Translations under genes and position numbers: made by a program
Notes under the pieces: model-generated
What the model saw: only the letters and a program-made list of their open reading frames with translations
The model's database searches: none
Told to the model about the DNA's origin: nothing
Source: Portunus trituberculatus
Lineage: Eukaryota; Arthropoda; Malacostraca; Decapoda; Portunidae
DNA: 64,000 bases
Reading direction: 5' to 3'
Assembly (NCBI RefSeq): GCF_017591435.1
Contig: NC_059289.1
Coordinates: forward strand, 5,620,104-5,684,103
Shown here: piece by piece, positions 48,191 to 63,897 of the stretch
How positions within the stretch are numbered: the stretch's first letter is position 1
Layout of the letters: the number at the start of each line of letters is the position of its first letter

Positions 48191-48291
48191 GGAGGAGGAG
48201 ACGGTGGAGGAGGAGGAGGAGGAGGAGGAGGAGGAGGAGGAGGAGGAGGAGGAGGAGGAGGAGGAGGAGGAGGAGGAAGAGGAGGAGGAGT
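48191..48291. repeat. (GGA)n microsatellite
   Basis: About 33 GGA units. Confidence 0.95.
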
Positions 48292-48519
48292 TGTGGTGGT
48301 GGTGTGGTGGTGAAGCTCTTTGGCAATACCTGACTGACAACAAACACCTTCAAGTGAAAGAGAAACTTCTTAGAAATAAAGAACAAACACTGGCAAACCC
48401 AAAGAAAAAGAAAAGGGATAAAACAATTATTCTTTATATCATAAGTAACAGACAAATGTTGATGGGAATGATGGTAGTATTAGTAACAGTGATAAAAACA
48501 ATAATAGTAGGAGAATTAG

Positions 48520-48687
<168 letters not shown>

Positions 48688-48792
48688 CTGTGGTTGTAGT
48701 ATCATAAGGTTTTAATAACTGCGGTCACTGTCCAACAGACGACCAGACACATCAGCCAGACAGGGGCCCAAGAACTTCTCCTTGAAGTACAC

Positions 48793-48890
48793 CTGTAATC
48801 CTCCACGTTGGTTTCAGCAGCGGTGGCGTCTCGCACACGCATGTAGATCACCGCCTCCACCGACACGGGCACCGAGTCCAGCGACAGTAT
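48793..48890 (-). CDS. Mec2: Stomatin/MEC-2-like protein, alternative array exon C (3rd)
   Basis: A 98-nt minus-strand exon: acceptor CTCACCAAG, donor GTGTAC. It reads ILSLDSVPVSVEAVIYMRVR, then DATAAETNVEDY and AG. With A and B it forms the subgroup that has Leu in place of Arg at the fourth position (ILSLDS) and an AETNV motif in the second half. The VPVSVEAVIY block is shared exactly with B. The donor lacks the usual purine-A-G at +3 to +5. Confidence 0.93.
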
Positions 48891-51225
48891 CTTGGTGAGT
48901 GAGTGAGGGAGGCGTTACTGAGGGGCCCCGTCACTCCCAGACCACCTCACTTTTCCTACCTGCTCCCCTTCCCTTCTCTCCTCCCTCCTAACAATTCTCT
49001 CTGGGCAGCTCACCTTTCTTCTGTAACTATCCTCTTCCTCTACAGAGCATCAGTAGCTGACAGTTGCATCTAAGACATTATGCATCAAATGAGGTTGCAG
49101 CTTCCTCATTAACTCTTCCAATGCTTACAAAGCTCCAAGATCAAACTATGAACCAATTATCGCCTGAGAAGACCAAACCCTCAAGGCCTACAGCCTCCAA
49201 TACTCCGGGCAGCGCCGGCACTTCCTCACTGGGTGATGCTTCAGCGGCGTATGGTGGCGCATCTGCACCTTGACCTGCCTCCTGGCCATCCTCCCTCCCT
49301 GTCTCCCTTTCTGCTGAGCCACGCGTGGAAATCTGACCTAATCATTTCATATTCCATCACTTTTCACCACCCATGGACCATGCAAGGAATCCCATCCCTA
49401 AAGCCTGCCTGGCTGACGCGCGAGCCGGTGACTGGTCGAGGGAAGACGAGGCACCAGTGTGGCCTCCTGCCTGGCATGGCGATGTCTTCCGAGGTGTTGT
49501 GTGTCTTCCTTTGCACCGAGGCTGAGATGAGAGACATGCCTACCTCCTTGTCTGCCCTGCGAGAGGCCTCACTACAGACACACTCATGTCAACAAGGCTC
49601 ACACAAATAAGCTGACTTGGAACCGACCCCTGACAACCTTTCTTCCTACAGCTGATGAAAAATAACTCAAATCATGTTTCTCTATGTCTTAAAAAAAAAA
49701 AAAAACTAACAAATAAAACTGGTGGTGATGGTGGTGTAGTAAAGTCTGCCGACCACATACATATATACATCACATACATGGTGAATGTCTAGTGACTTAG
49801 GAATAACATTACTAGTAATAGTAATAATTCATACACACACTGAATGTGCACTGGTGGAGCTGGGACGACATGCTGCTCAAAGGATAGTGAAAACATTTAT
49901 ACTTATAAATAAAAAAAAATAAAAGAGGAATTTCGGAGTTCCTGCAGCTGTGTTATTGCTTCCCGGTGAAAGTGGCAGTGGTGATGACGGTGGTGGTGAT
50001 GACAATGGTGGGGATGGTGGTGGTGATGAGTGGTAGTGGCTGTGCAGCTGTAAGGCGTCTCTGGAACGGCCTAAGCTTCCCTCCCCCAGGCCGCCCCATG
50101 GCACACCGACACGCCTACATGGACAACACCAGGACCTCACGACTGTGGGTAGGGCGAGGACAGGCGGGGACAGGCGAAACACAGGACAGGTGTGGTGTTG
50201 AGAAACGGAAACAACAGTACAAACAAAGAAGAGAAGGAAAACGAAGTACGGGAAACGAAGGACTGATAAATAACGGTGCTGAGCGTGAGAGGGACCACAG
50301 AGGCCGGGCATGCAGGACCGACCAGGCCCACTACACTAGGTCAGGGGGAGGAGGACCCTAGTGTGGGGACGGAGGAGGAGCAGAGGGAGGGAAGTGATTT
50401 CCCTCTCTCTCTCTTTCTCTCTTTTATAAGATGTCTCTTTTTTACCACCAGGAGGAAGGGGAAGGAGGACAGTCGCTCGTCTTGTGACTCGCTGCCACGC
50501 CCTTGTGCCGGGGCGGCGGCGGGAACGCGACTCCTCCCTTCCCCTGCCCCCAGTGGCGCTGCCAACTGGGGCGGTGAAGTAGGTGGGGGGGAGGGGGGAT
50601 GGAAGCTCCGCCTCAGTGGGCAGCGCTGTCGTGGGTAGAGTCAAAGGAGAGTAATATTAAAACGGAATTTAGCTCCCGGGCTCGGCGCCCCCGGCTCGGG
50701 ATTCCTACTGTTAATGGCAGAGAAGCGCGAGGTTTGGCTAATGGGGAGCATCGAGCCCAGGTACGAACTGAAGAAAATCTCTTCTGTGGAAGAACAAGAA
50801 CTAAAAAGTGTTATGAATAGAGCTGCTCTGGGCGAGGCCGGACACGTGTGGAGGACTATCGTGTGTGTCGCTGGTGATGTCTTGATGTGGAGGTGGTGGT
50901 CCACGGCCGCGCGGGACCCGAGTGTGAGTGTCGCCGCCGTGAGGGAACAGAGGCACCTCGCCGAAGTGACGGCCACCAAGTGAGGCACTGTAAGTCCTCG
51001 ACGGTGTGCCAGGTCCTCTCGCTGGAGGCACTCGGCGAGGTTCAGGGAAGGAATCAAAGAGAATTGCTACTAACTAGCCAGCAAGCTGTTAGGTGAAAAG
51101 AGAAGAGCCGAGAGAAGCCCGCCAAACCAGCGGGAAGGAAGAGACCCACCCGCCGTGTGGGTGTAGAGGAAGGAGCGGCTAAGAAACAAAGGAGGAGAGT
51201 AGCGGGAGACGCAGCGGAGGAGCAC
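48891..51225 (-). other. Intron between array exons B and C
   Basis: Mostly unique sequence with GGT-rich DNA near 49975-50035 and a pyrimidine patch near 50400-50425. No exon copy and no recognisable element are seen. Confidence 0.55.
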
Positions 51226-51323
51226 CTGTAATCATCTACGTTGGTCTCAGCATTGGTTGGGTTGCACACTCGCAAGTAGATCACGGCCTCCACAGACACC
51301 GGAACTGAATCCAGCGACAGGAT
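51226..51323 (-). CDS. Mec2: Stomatin/MEC-2-like protein, alternative array exon B (2nd)
   Basis: A 98-nt minus-strand exon: acceptor CACTCCAAG, donor GTGCTC. It reads ILSLDSVPVSVEAVIYLRVC, then NPTNAETNVDDY and AG. A Cys replaces the Arg or Ser found after RV in A, C and D. The GTGCTC donor is very weak by consensus. Confidence 0.93.
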
Positions 51324-54047
<2,724 letters not shown>

Positions 54048-54145
54048 CTGTAGTCGTCAACGTTGGTCTCGGCGTTGATGGCACTTCTCACCCGCATGTA
54101 GACCACGGCGTCTACCGTAACTGAGACGGAATCCAGAGACAGGAT
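54048..54145 (-). CDS. Mec2: Stomatin/MEC-2-like protein, alternative array exon A (1st)
   Basis: A 98-nt minus-strand exon: acceptor CCCCTCAAAAG, donor GTGCCA. It reads ILSLDSVSVTVDAVVYMRVR, then SAINAETNVDDY and AG. It is the copy nearest the 55.7-kb exon. The acceptor has a purine-rich AAAAG end and the donor is non-consensus, followed within 12 nt by a 128-nt (AG)n tract. The frame is intact and continuous with both neighbours. Confidence 0.93.
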
Positions 54146-55367
54146 CTTTTGAGGGGGGAAGAGCCAATAGTGGGGCGGTCAATACAGGTGTGGGAGGATG
54201 GGTGGGAGTGAAGCGTGACCAACTGTGTGTGAACTAAGCGAGCAGGGAAGGGAATGGACAGGGAGAGGCATTGAATGGGTTGATGTTAACGGATGGGAAG
54301 GGTCACACCTATAAACTCTACTACTACAACATCATCATCAGTGTCACCACCACCCTCCTTCGAGATTCCCTAGTGTGGCAGTAAGTCTCTGGCGAGTCTG
54401 TAGGAGATGTTCAACTAACAGGAAGACATCAGTGATCCTTCAGTCAAGCATGCAACACTGCTCATGCATGATCGGTGATGGTGGTGGTGGAGGTGGAGGT
54501 GGTGATGGTGGAGGTGGTGGTGGTGGTGATGGTGGTAGTTGTGGAGGGGAGGGCCGGGAGGGAAGGGGGACAGCTCCACCATGCTCAAAGTCACCGGCAG
54601 GGAGTGGGGGACGAGGAATACACACGTGTGCGTGCCGACACACACACGCACACGTACACACGGGGCGGCGCCGCACACACCACAACTTCGACGATGCCTA
54701 ATGGAGGGACCGAGGGGCAAGAAGGGGGAGAGGGAGGAATGATGGGGATGAAGGGACGGAGGATGGATGGATGGATGGATGGATGGGAGGACGTATGGAT
54801 TGCTGGATGGAAGGATGGACAGGGTGGGAGGTGTACTAATGGGGTAAGGGGAAGGATAAGGATCACAACAAATGCCTGGCTGACACGATCCCTGAAACAG
54901 CAACAACAGCAACAACAAGAACAACAACAAGAACAACAAACAGGAGCAGCAACAACACTTGGGCCGCAGGGGAGGAAACAGAACAAGAAAGGAGAGAAGA
55001 AAAGTCACACAAAAAAGACACATAAACGTACACACACGCACGTACACACTCTCAAAAGCACAAACACACACACAACCACACACCCACACCCACATCCATA
55101 CACACCCACACCCACACACACACACACAAAACTGCTGCCGCGTCGCTGTCACTGAAAATTGAAATGCACATTATTGATGAGCCATGAGACGTCTGACGGG
55201 GAAGGCGGCGACGGCGGAGGAGGAGGAGGGAAAGGAGGAAGCGGAGAAGAGTGACGAAGGGTAGGAACAGGGAGGAGGGAAGAAAAAAAGCAACCTGGAA
55301 CAACAAGAAGGTGAGACATAGATCCCAACGGGGCGCGCGCGTAGACACACACACACACACACCCACT

Positions 55368-55398
<31 letters not shown>

Positions 55399-55409
55399 CC
55401 ACCGACACC

Positions 55410-55462
<53 letters not shown>

Positions 55463-55585
55463 CGCGCGGCCCCAGAATATTAAAACACATGAGGGAGTAA
55501 TGATAATATAAAAAAGACAGAAATTCTTGTAAAATTCTCCGATAAAAGAGCAGGCCGAGGCAGGCTGAGAGGCGGGGATTCCTAC
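54146..55585 (-). other. Intron between the SPFH-start exon and the array
   Basis: 1.4 kb with a (GGT)n tract at 54476-54542, (GGAT)n near 54768-54786, an (AAC)n-like patch near 54896-54955 and CA-rich DNA at 55039-55131 and 55348-55461. A shared docking site, if one exists upstream of the array, should be in this interval. Confidence 0.6.
55348..55461. repeat. (CA)n-rich microsatellite
   Basis: CA runs interrupted by CCCA units, ending in a pure run of about 20 units. In the transcript it reads (UG)n, about 125 nt after the donor at 55585. Confidence 0.94.
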
Positions 55586-55741
55586 CTCCTGTGGCGGCAC
55601 GTCGAAGGATACGGTACGCAGGTCGACCTTCCTGTAGGAGTCGATGCAGGGAACGATGAAGAAGATACCGGGCCCCTTTGCGCCGCCCTTTAGCAGGCGA
55701 CCGAGGCGAAAGATGACGGCCCTCTCGTACTCCTGCACCAC
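55586..55741 (-). CDS. Mec2: Stomatin/MEC-2-like protein, start of the SPFH/band 7 domain
   Basis: On the minus strand a CTCCCTTAG acceptor precedes VVQEYERAVIFRLGRLLKGG, AKGPGIFFIVPCIDSYRKVD, LRTVSFDVPPQE and a GTAGGA donor. It is 52 codons, phase 0 at both ends. EYERAVIFRLGR, GPGIFFxxPCID and DLRTxSFDxPPQE are diagnostic for stomatin, MEC-2, UNC-1 and podocin. The protein is expected at the inner face of the plasma membrane as an oligomeric scaffold that binds cholesterol and regulates ion channels in this family. The exon ends exactly where the seven-way choice begins. Confidence 0.97.
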
Positions 55742-55805
55742 CTAAGGGAGGAGAGAGGTGAGGCATCTGTCTGGGCCACTCAGGACACCGGCAGAGAGAA
55801 CAGCA

Positions 55806-55950
55806 GGAGGAGGAGGAGGAGGAGGAGGAGGAGGAGGAGGAGGAGGAGCAGGAGGAGGAGGAGGTAGTGGTTGTGGTGGTGGTAAGAGGGATGTATTGGA
55901 ACGAGCTGAAGCAAATCAACTCAAAGGAAGAAGCGGAATGCGTGCAAATA

Positions 55951-56001
<51 letters not shown>
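55806..56001. repeat. (GGA)n and (GT)n microsatellites
   Basis: GGA units at 55806-55863 and about 24 GT units at 55953-56001. Confidence 0.94.
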
Positions 56002-56003
<2 letters not shown>

Positions 56004-56089
56004 TGAGTGATGGTGCACGTTCAATTAATGTCGTCCGGGTAAGTTTGGATGATGAATGTCTGCTTGGGTACGGCTCTCATTAATACGGT

Positions 56090-56244
<155 letters not shown>

Positions 56245-56345
56245 CTGTGGCTGACCTTCTTTCGGTTCTTCCCTCCCTCGAAAAAAAGGACATAAAAAAA
56301 GGGAAGCCACGGGAGTACGACCTTCCATCATACAGTCATTAGAGA

Positions 56346-56597
<252 letters not shown>

Positions 56598-57223
56598 CAG
56601 AGTTGTGTGGTAGGAATCCTAATGTAGTAAACGTCCTATGGCTTCAATTCCTTTCCTTCCGCTACTGAAGGACGCCGGACGAAGGAGGAAGGAGGAGGAG
56701 AGAGGAAGAAGTGAAGGAGAAAAACTTGGATGGAAAGAGGGGTGGATGAAGGAGAAGAGAAGCAAATAGGGAAGAAGGAGGAGGAAGAGGAGGAGGAGGA
56801 GGAGAGAAGTGGAGGGAAAGGTGGATGGAAGGAGGGAATAGATGAATGAGGGAGGGAAGTTAGGATTGTGGAAATGGAGGGAAAAAGTGTGAGAGGGAAA
56901 TTAGTATGGATGGATGGAGGAAGTTAGAATGTATGAGGGGAAGGTTGAAGGAGGAGAGGGGAGGGAAGTAGGCATGTATGTCTGGAGGGAAGGATGGAAG
57001 AAGGAGGCGTTGGGAAGTGACACGCGCCTCCACCACGCTTCAGAAGATGGAATTTGATTTAACCCGATCCACTCAGACCCTCTCCACTCCATCCATCACC
57101 CTCATCCTATCAACATCCTATCAGCATCATCTTCCCTGCAGGAGCTACACGTATCACCACTGCCATCATCGTCACATTACCATCAACATCACAATTGCAC
57201 ACTTACTACATTATTCAACACCA

Positions 57224-57427
57224 TTAACCTCTTCAGTACCATGACGCGCTTTCATATTCATTCTGGTTACTATTTGGTGATTTTACACAGCTTCAGAAAC
57301 TCATGTGGGGGATTGAAATAGTGATAACTCTGGCCATTAATCTTTTGACCTCCATAGAACCTTCCTAATGTCAATAATCGTACACAAATCTCAAGGTAGA
57401 AATGTGTCCCAGTACTGAAGGGGTTAA
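57224..57427. mobile_element. MITE, ~205-bp family, copy 2
   Basis: This is the best-preserved copy: the left end TTAACCTCTTCAGTACCATG and the inward-read right end TTAACCCCTTCAGTAC match at 15 of 16 positions. Interior blocks are shared with the copies at 3156 and 63690. Non-coding. Confidence 0.9.
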
Positions 57428-58047
57428 CAATATCAACACTACCACCACAACTACCATTATCACCACTGGCACGATTAAAGGCGTTATCATCACTAACATC
57501 ACCACACAATTTTATAATCATCATCACCATCTTTAACATACAGACCACCACCGCCATCACCAGTACCACATCACCACAGCGACCACCGGGAACATACAGG
57601 CACTCAACCGCCTCCCATTCTTCACAGGTCCGTTTTTTCCCTTCCTTCTCGTTTATAGTCCTAACTCACCACCATATTCCCTGCCTTGGTCCCTCCATTA
57701 CCACAGCGCAGTCACCCCTCACCCTCACCCCTCACCCTTCACCCTTCACCAGCCCCCATTTATCACAAGGGCCAGACATTCCACTATCACCATTTCCACC
57801 ACCCATAAGCTGCACTATCCAAATCTTAAACCTATCCGTTTATTATCTTCCTTGTTTCCACCATCTGCTTGTTCCTCTCTCGTCTTTAGTATCTGTTATT
57901 GTCTTTCTTCTCCTCATGTATCTTCACTTATTCATTTTCCTCTGTGCATTCATCTTTTTTCTATGTTCCTGATCTTTTTTTTTTTATTTATTTGTATTTT
58001 CAGCCTTTCATTCTCTCGTTTCTCTTCATTTCCTTATATGTGTATCC

Positions 58048-58050
<3 letters not shown>

Positions 58051-58134
<84 letters not shown>
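58051..58134. repeat. (CT)n microsatellite
   Basis: About 42 CT units, (AG)n in the transcript. Confidence 0.97.
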
Positions 58135-58138
<4 letters not shown>

Positions 58139-58353
58139 AAATAAATGCATCCTTACTCATTTCATTCTTTATACACGTCTCTAGTCCACATCCATCCACT
58201 CTGCTCCCTCAACTAAATATCCACCTGCCCCTCTCACTCATCCACACTCTACACACTCATCTCATATTTCCCTCTTCAGTTCATCCCCCGTTCAACCGTT
58301 TACTCATCCATGCATCCTCATACCCACATTTTCCACACCTCTCACTCACATAA

Positions 58354-58375
58354 TCTAACCTAACCTAACCTAACT
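58354..58375 (-). repeat. Interstitial (TTAGG)n-like run
   Basis: About four CCTAA units on plus, the complement of the arthropod telomere motif. Confidence 0.7.
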
Positions 58376-59568
58376 GAACCCTTACTAAACCTCCCGCATC
58401 GTAATCTCCCTAAAAGAGCCTCCCTTTGGTCCCCGCAGAGCCCGACACCTACGGAATAAATGTCCTTCCATACAAAACAGGGCTCAAGTCAACGGCCACA
58501 AATAAATCCGGGACCCGAAACCCTTAAAAAACGAAGGAAGGGGAATGGGATGGCGTTTCCCTTGGGCGTTCTCGAGCCTCATCCCATTTTCCACCGTCTT
58601 TATGGGAAATGGAAGCGGTGGAAGGGAAGGGGAAGGGAGAAGGGGAGGTGAGAGAGGAGGGAGGGAGGAAAAAAATAGTGGTGATGGGAGGATAGGGTGC
58701 AATTGTGTGGGAGGACTGTGGTGTTACAAGGGAGTGAAGTGGATGAGGTGATAAGAACGAGGAGTAAGAGGAGGAGGAGGAGGAAGTGGTGATGGTGGAA
58801 GAGGAGGAGCGTGAATGAATATAAAGGAAGAACAAACAGTAGCACATTTGTAGAACCTTGCAGGGCTGTTTGTGGGGTCACTACAATTAGCTTACAAGAG
58901 AAGGAGGAGGAGGAAAAGGAGGATGAGGAGGAGGAGGAGGAGGAGGAGGGAAAGGAGGAGGAAAAAGAAAAGCAAAAGGAAAGGAGAAGAAGAAGGAGAA
59001 GGAGAAGATGGAGAAGGAGGAGAGGAGGAAGAAGAGGAGGAGGGAAAACAGGGACAAGGATGATGATGATGAGGGATAATAAGGACGAAGATAAAGAAGA
59101 CGAAGAAAAAGAGAGGGATAAATTATAATAAAAAGATAAATCAGCAAGATAGAAAAAGAAACAATTCAATTATTCGTGAGGAAAGTAAAAAAAAAAACAA
59201 CAACAACAAAACCTAAACGTAGAAAAAACAAAATAAAAACGACAGTAGACAAGAAAATAAAAAGAAAGAAAACGGAAGAAATAGAAAAAAAAACGAACAA
59301 GAAAACCATCAAGTAAAAGAACAGAAAAAAAAAAATAGAGAGTCATTAGACGAAAGAAATGAAAAAAACAAAATTAGAAGATAAAAAAAAATAAAGAAAA
59401 AAAAACTGATAGAAAACAAACAACCAAGAAAAAGAAAAAAAAAGAAAAAAAGAACGGCGAGAAAAATAACTTTGGCGCATTTTAAAATATATTGTGAACA
59501 GAAACTCGAAATTGAATACGTGATTAAAATACAAAGGAAAAAAAAAAAGAGATGAAATAATAGCGGAG

Positions 59569-59570
<2 letters not shown>

Positions 59571-59636
<66 letters not shown>
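59571..59636. repeat. (GA)n microsatellite
   Basis: About 32 GA units. Confidence 0.96.
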
Positions 59637-59638
<2 letters not shown>

Positions 59639-60703
59639 CTTCATCCCACGTACCTCTCCAATATCAATTAAGAACACTGAGGAAGCTTCAATAAACGAAA
59701 ACAATTAAAAGGAAGGGAAGGGAAAGGCAAGAGGGAGGCATAGAGTGGAGGAAAGAAGGTAAGGAAAGGGAGGTAAGGAGAAGACGCAGGGAAGAGAGAG
59801 GCGAGGGAAGGAAAGGCAAGGAAATAGGAGAGATGGGAGATAAGGAGGAAGGGAGAATGGTGTTAAAGTCAGAGGAAGCGTGGGATGAACAAAGATGAGG
59901 GAAAAAAATGAGGGGAAAAAAAGGAAGCAAAGGGAGATAAAGTTAGGGAGAAGAATGGTTGTTGTTTTGCTCTTTCTTTTTCTTCCTTCCTGTTTTTTTT
60001 CTCATTTTCTGCTATTTCTTCCCTTCCTACTCTATTTTTTCTTTCTCCTTCATTTCTTTTACTCTTTTATTCCTTTCTCTTCTCTTTCTCCTTCTCCTAC
60101 CATCATTTTTTTCACATCTTCTCATTTCTTCCCTTCCTATTCAATTTTTTTTATTTAATTTCTTTTACCCTTTTCATTCCTTTCTCTTTCTCTTTCTCCT
60201 TCTCCTACCATTATTTTCCTCACATCTTCTCTTATTCTTCCTATCCTCTTCCTCTTTCCTTTGCAAATGACTCTATTAAGTTACTTCTCTTCCTCCTCCT
60301 CGTCACCTTGTCCTTCTCCTCCTTTCTTCTCTATTCCCCCTCCTCCTCCTCCTCCTCCTCCTCTTCCTTCTCTTCCTTGCTCACTTCCCTCCTTCGCAGA
60401 CGACTCAATCAGATTAAAGGAAGGAATTCGAGCCTCTTGTTATGGAAGATTCCTTTAGACTGCTTTCTCCATTAACTGCGTCCCAAAGGATTCAGCTCAC
60501 CACCACCTCTTCCTTGCTCATTGATGTAAAGCTCCCGAAACGACTTTATTCTGTGATAGTGACGACGGTGGTGGTGGTGGCGGCGGTGGTAGTGGTGGTG
60601 GTGGTGGGTGTTGTTTTCTGCTTCTTATTTGATTTGTTTCTCCACTCTTTATTAATTCTTTGCTTTTTCCTTGCTTTCTATCTTAGTTGTCTTCAATTCC
60701 TGG

Positions 60704-60709
<6 letters not shown>

Positions 60710-60761
<52 letters not shown>
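60710..60761. repeat. (CT)n microsatellite
   Basis: About 25 CT units followed by CCTCC-rich DNA. Confidence 0.95.
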
Positions 60762-60763
<2 letters not shown>

Positions 60764-60970
60764 CCTCCCTCCTTCTCCCTCTTTCCCTCCCACCCTCCCT
60801 TCCTCCCTCTCTCCCTTCCTCTCTCCCTACTCCCCTCTCCTCCTCCTCCTCCTCCTCCTCCTCTATACGAACTAAATGAAATAATAAAATTTTAGTAACT
60901 TTCGTCTCTAAATTTTCCGGTAATTTCAGAGGAAAATTTTGAACTTTGTAAGGAAAGTGTGTCTATGTGA

Positions 60971-60971
<1 letters not shown>

Positions 60972-61036
<65 letters not shown>
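60972..61036. repeat. (GT)n microsatellite
   Basis: About 32 GT units. Confidence 0.96.
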
Positions 61037-61037
<1 letters not shown>

Positions 61038-61303
61038 CGTGAGAGGCGAGATGAAAGGAGGTGAGGTGAGAAAACAAGAGAGAAAAAAGTTGACATTATT
61101 TATGGTACACAAAAATGATTTATCGATGGCGTATATTGTAATAAGCAGGAAAAAGAATGGTAGACCACATCATGATGGCATATATATATGGAGACAAAAT
61201 GAAAAAAAAAAAAAAACAAGAGTAGAAACAAGAAAACATAGGATAGGAAGAAAGGAAAGCGCAAAATTTAAATGAAATAAGAAAAGAGGAAAGAAAAAAA
61301 AAC

Positions 61304-61307
<4 letters not shown>

Positions 61308-61382
<75 letters not shown>
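61308..61382. repeat. (GA)n microsatellite
   Basis: About 37 GA units. Confidence 0.96.
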
Positions 61383-61384
<2 letters not shown>

Positions 61385-61582
61385 CAAACAGTCCAAATTG
61401 AGGTCCCGTGGGTGTGGAAGGAGGGAAACAAAAAGAGACAATTGGATAAGGCTGAAGGTGGGCGAGGGATAGACAGGTGCGGTGCCAATTAACACGACTT
61501 ACCTGGCCGGTGTTATGGGAGGGAATCTTACCTTCTTTTTGCTTCTACCTTCCCACTCTCGCTATAACTAACAACTTACCCA

Positions 61583-61604
61583 CCTAACCTAACCTAACCT
61601 AACC
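61583..61604 (-). repeat. Interstitial (TTAGG)n-like run
   Basis: Just over four CCTAA units on plus. Confidence 0.7.
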
Positions 61605-62158
61605 TTCTCAGTGCATAGATAAATAATTAAATCCTTGTGAGTACTTTTCGTAGAGTGACTCCCTTTATGCACTGACCACTTAATCTGACTTAACCTCTTC
61701 AGTAGATCGATAAATGAATGTTAGTGAATAGTTATTGCACTGAGTAACTTTTCCTAACTTCATGTCACGTTATCTCTCTCTAAAAAAACAGGAGAGAGAA
61801 AAAAAACTAATGTTCCCTGTTGTTCACGAAATGTTTATGTGTATTACTTGCACCAATTATGCGATTAACAAATGATAACAAGAATGGCAATCAAACTGTC
61901 TGAATTTCTTTACTAACTCGATATTAATTACACAGCAAAAAATACAAAAGAAAAAAAATTAGCAACATTGATTCATATTATTTCTATTGCTGTATTTATT
62001 CATTCGTTTCACCTGCTTTGGTCTGCTACCTTCCCTCCCCCCTTCCCTTCTTCCTACCAACCATTGTTCCCTCCTAAACGTTCCCTGCTACAGTATTTCC
62101 ATCATTGTTGTTTTTACCTTCCACTCATGTTCCTTACTAGGGTGAGGGGACGTGTGTG

Positions 62159-62277
<119 letters not shown>

Positions 62278-62364
62278 TATTGGTGGGGGGAGGTGTGCGT
62301 TGGGATTTGAGTGCACGAGTTTACCTTAGCCCTCCCTGACTCAACTAGCTAGCGAGCCTCTTAC

Positions 62365-62465
62365 CTTGATACAGAGACATAGCGAGAAGGGGAAAGTAGC
62401 AACAATAAGGAGATAGGAGATGAGGGTGAGGATGAAGGCACAGAGGCCCGGGCTGTCGGTGCTGG
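62365..62465 (-). CDS. Mec2: Stomatin/MEC-2-like protein, membrane-hairpin exon
   Basis: On the minus strand a CCCCCACAG acceptor precedes CC (rest of a split codon) and STDSPGL, then CAFILTLISYLLIVATFPFS, then LCLCIK and a GTAAGA donor. The hydrophobic stretch with a central Pro (ATFPFS) is the monotopic hairpin that anchors stomatin-family proteins in the inner leaflet. Cysteines around it (LCLC) are in the position of palmitoylated cysteines known in relatives. Phase 2 in, phase 0 out, joining VVQEYERAV. The N-terminus must come from at least one further exon, not recognised here and probably outside the window. Confidence 0.92.
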
Positions 62466-62666
62466 CTGTGGGGGAGAGACAAGAGAGCAGTGTTAGTCTC
62501 GCCAAATACATGGTCAAAGGAATATCAGGAGGTTATTTGGCACTATAAAAAGAAAAGATAGCGGTGTAAATATAGCCAAATTAGACATAAGGGTATCGTT
62601 TCTCTCAGGGAATTAAAGATGCTAAAAAGATTTGGGGATAATTATCTATAATGAAAGTGAGCGCGT

Positions 62667-62667
<1 letters not shown>

Positions 62668-62730
<63 letters not shown>
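62668..62730. repeat. (CA)n microsatellite
   Basis: About 31 CA units. Confidence 0.95.
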
Positions 62731-62737
<7 letters not shown>

Positions 62738-63129
62738 ATCACACTCGAAAATTATATAAATGAGCAACGTTGGAGACAAAAATTGGAGATACTTTTAAAT
62801 CCTAATGAGGCAAAATAGCGTCATTACCTACTGAAAAAAAGACAAGATTAAGAAATGGGGGAAAAAGCTGAGATACATTTAGGTTATAAACATAAAAACT
62901 GACACGTGTAATTTCCACTGAAGAAAATTGTAATAGCGGACAACAATCGTTTGAATTAGATGAAAATAAATAAGATTATTCCACATATCTAAAGTAATTT
63001 GTAGACATACATTACATCAATAAAGAATATGTATCCTGAAATTGAAAAAAAAAATACATGTAACAATAATACATTACCAAGAAAATGAAAACTTCCATTA
63101 TCATAAAAAAAACAGCATTTGTAAGTTCA

Positions 63130-63312
<183 letters not shown>

Positions 63313-63689
63313 CAAGCAATGCATCAGTATCACCTGAAAGTATAATGACATGTAAAAGCATCATCAACATTTATATTCATGAAACTCAGAAGTAAATCGG
63401 ATATTCTCGAACACTACGCAAAATTCTGGAATGCTCTCATTACCAATTCACGACCAAAGATGCACATGAAATAAAACGAAGCACTTCAGCAGAAACATTA
63501 CAGAAATAAACAAAAAAACACATCCAATATTCTCTTTCGACTGTTTTTGCGACACTTCTATGAACGGAACAACGAGGAGTAAATAATAACCTGCCAAACA
63601 TAGAGATAGAAATACAATAGGTTTAAATAGACAACCAATCACTTTTATATCCGTATGTCTTTTGAACTTATACTAAAGACAACATTATA

Positions 63690-63897
63690 TTAACCTCTTC
63701 AGTACCATGACACGTTTTCACCTTTTTGCTTACTATGTGGTGGTTTTATACAGCTTGAGAAACTTATGTGGGGAGTGAAATAGTGAGGACTCTGGCTATC
63801 GATCTTCCGACCTCCATAGGCTATTTCTAATGCAGATAAAATCGTCTAATCACACCCAAAATTCATGGTAAAAATGGGTTCCAGTACTAGAGGATGA
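63690..63897. mobile_element. MITE, ~205-bp family, copy 3
   Basis: Starts TTAACCTCTTCAGTACCATG and shares CAGCTTGAGAAACTTATGTG and the CCTCCATAG block with the other copies. The right end is decayed (CAGTACTAGAGGATGAA). Confidence 0.85.

Noticed and set aside
55149..56024. 291-codon minus-strand open frame overlapping the SPFH-start exon
   Set aside because: It is in a different frame from the conserved stomatin exon and is mostly (CA)n and (GGA)n translation.
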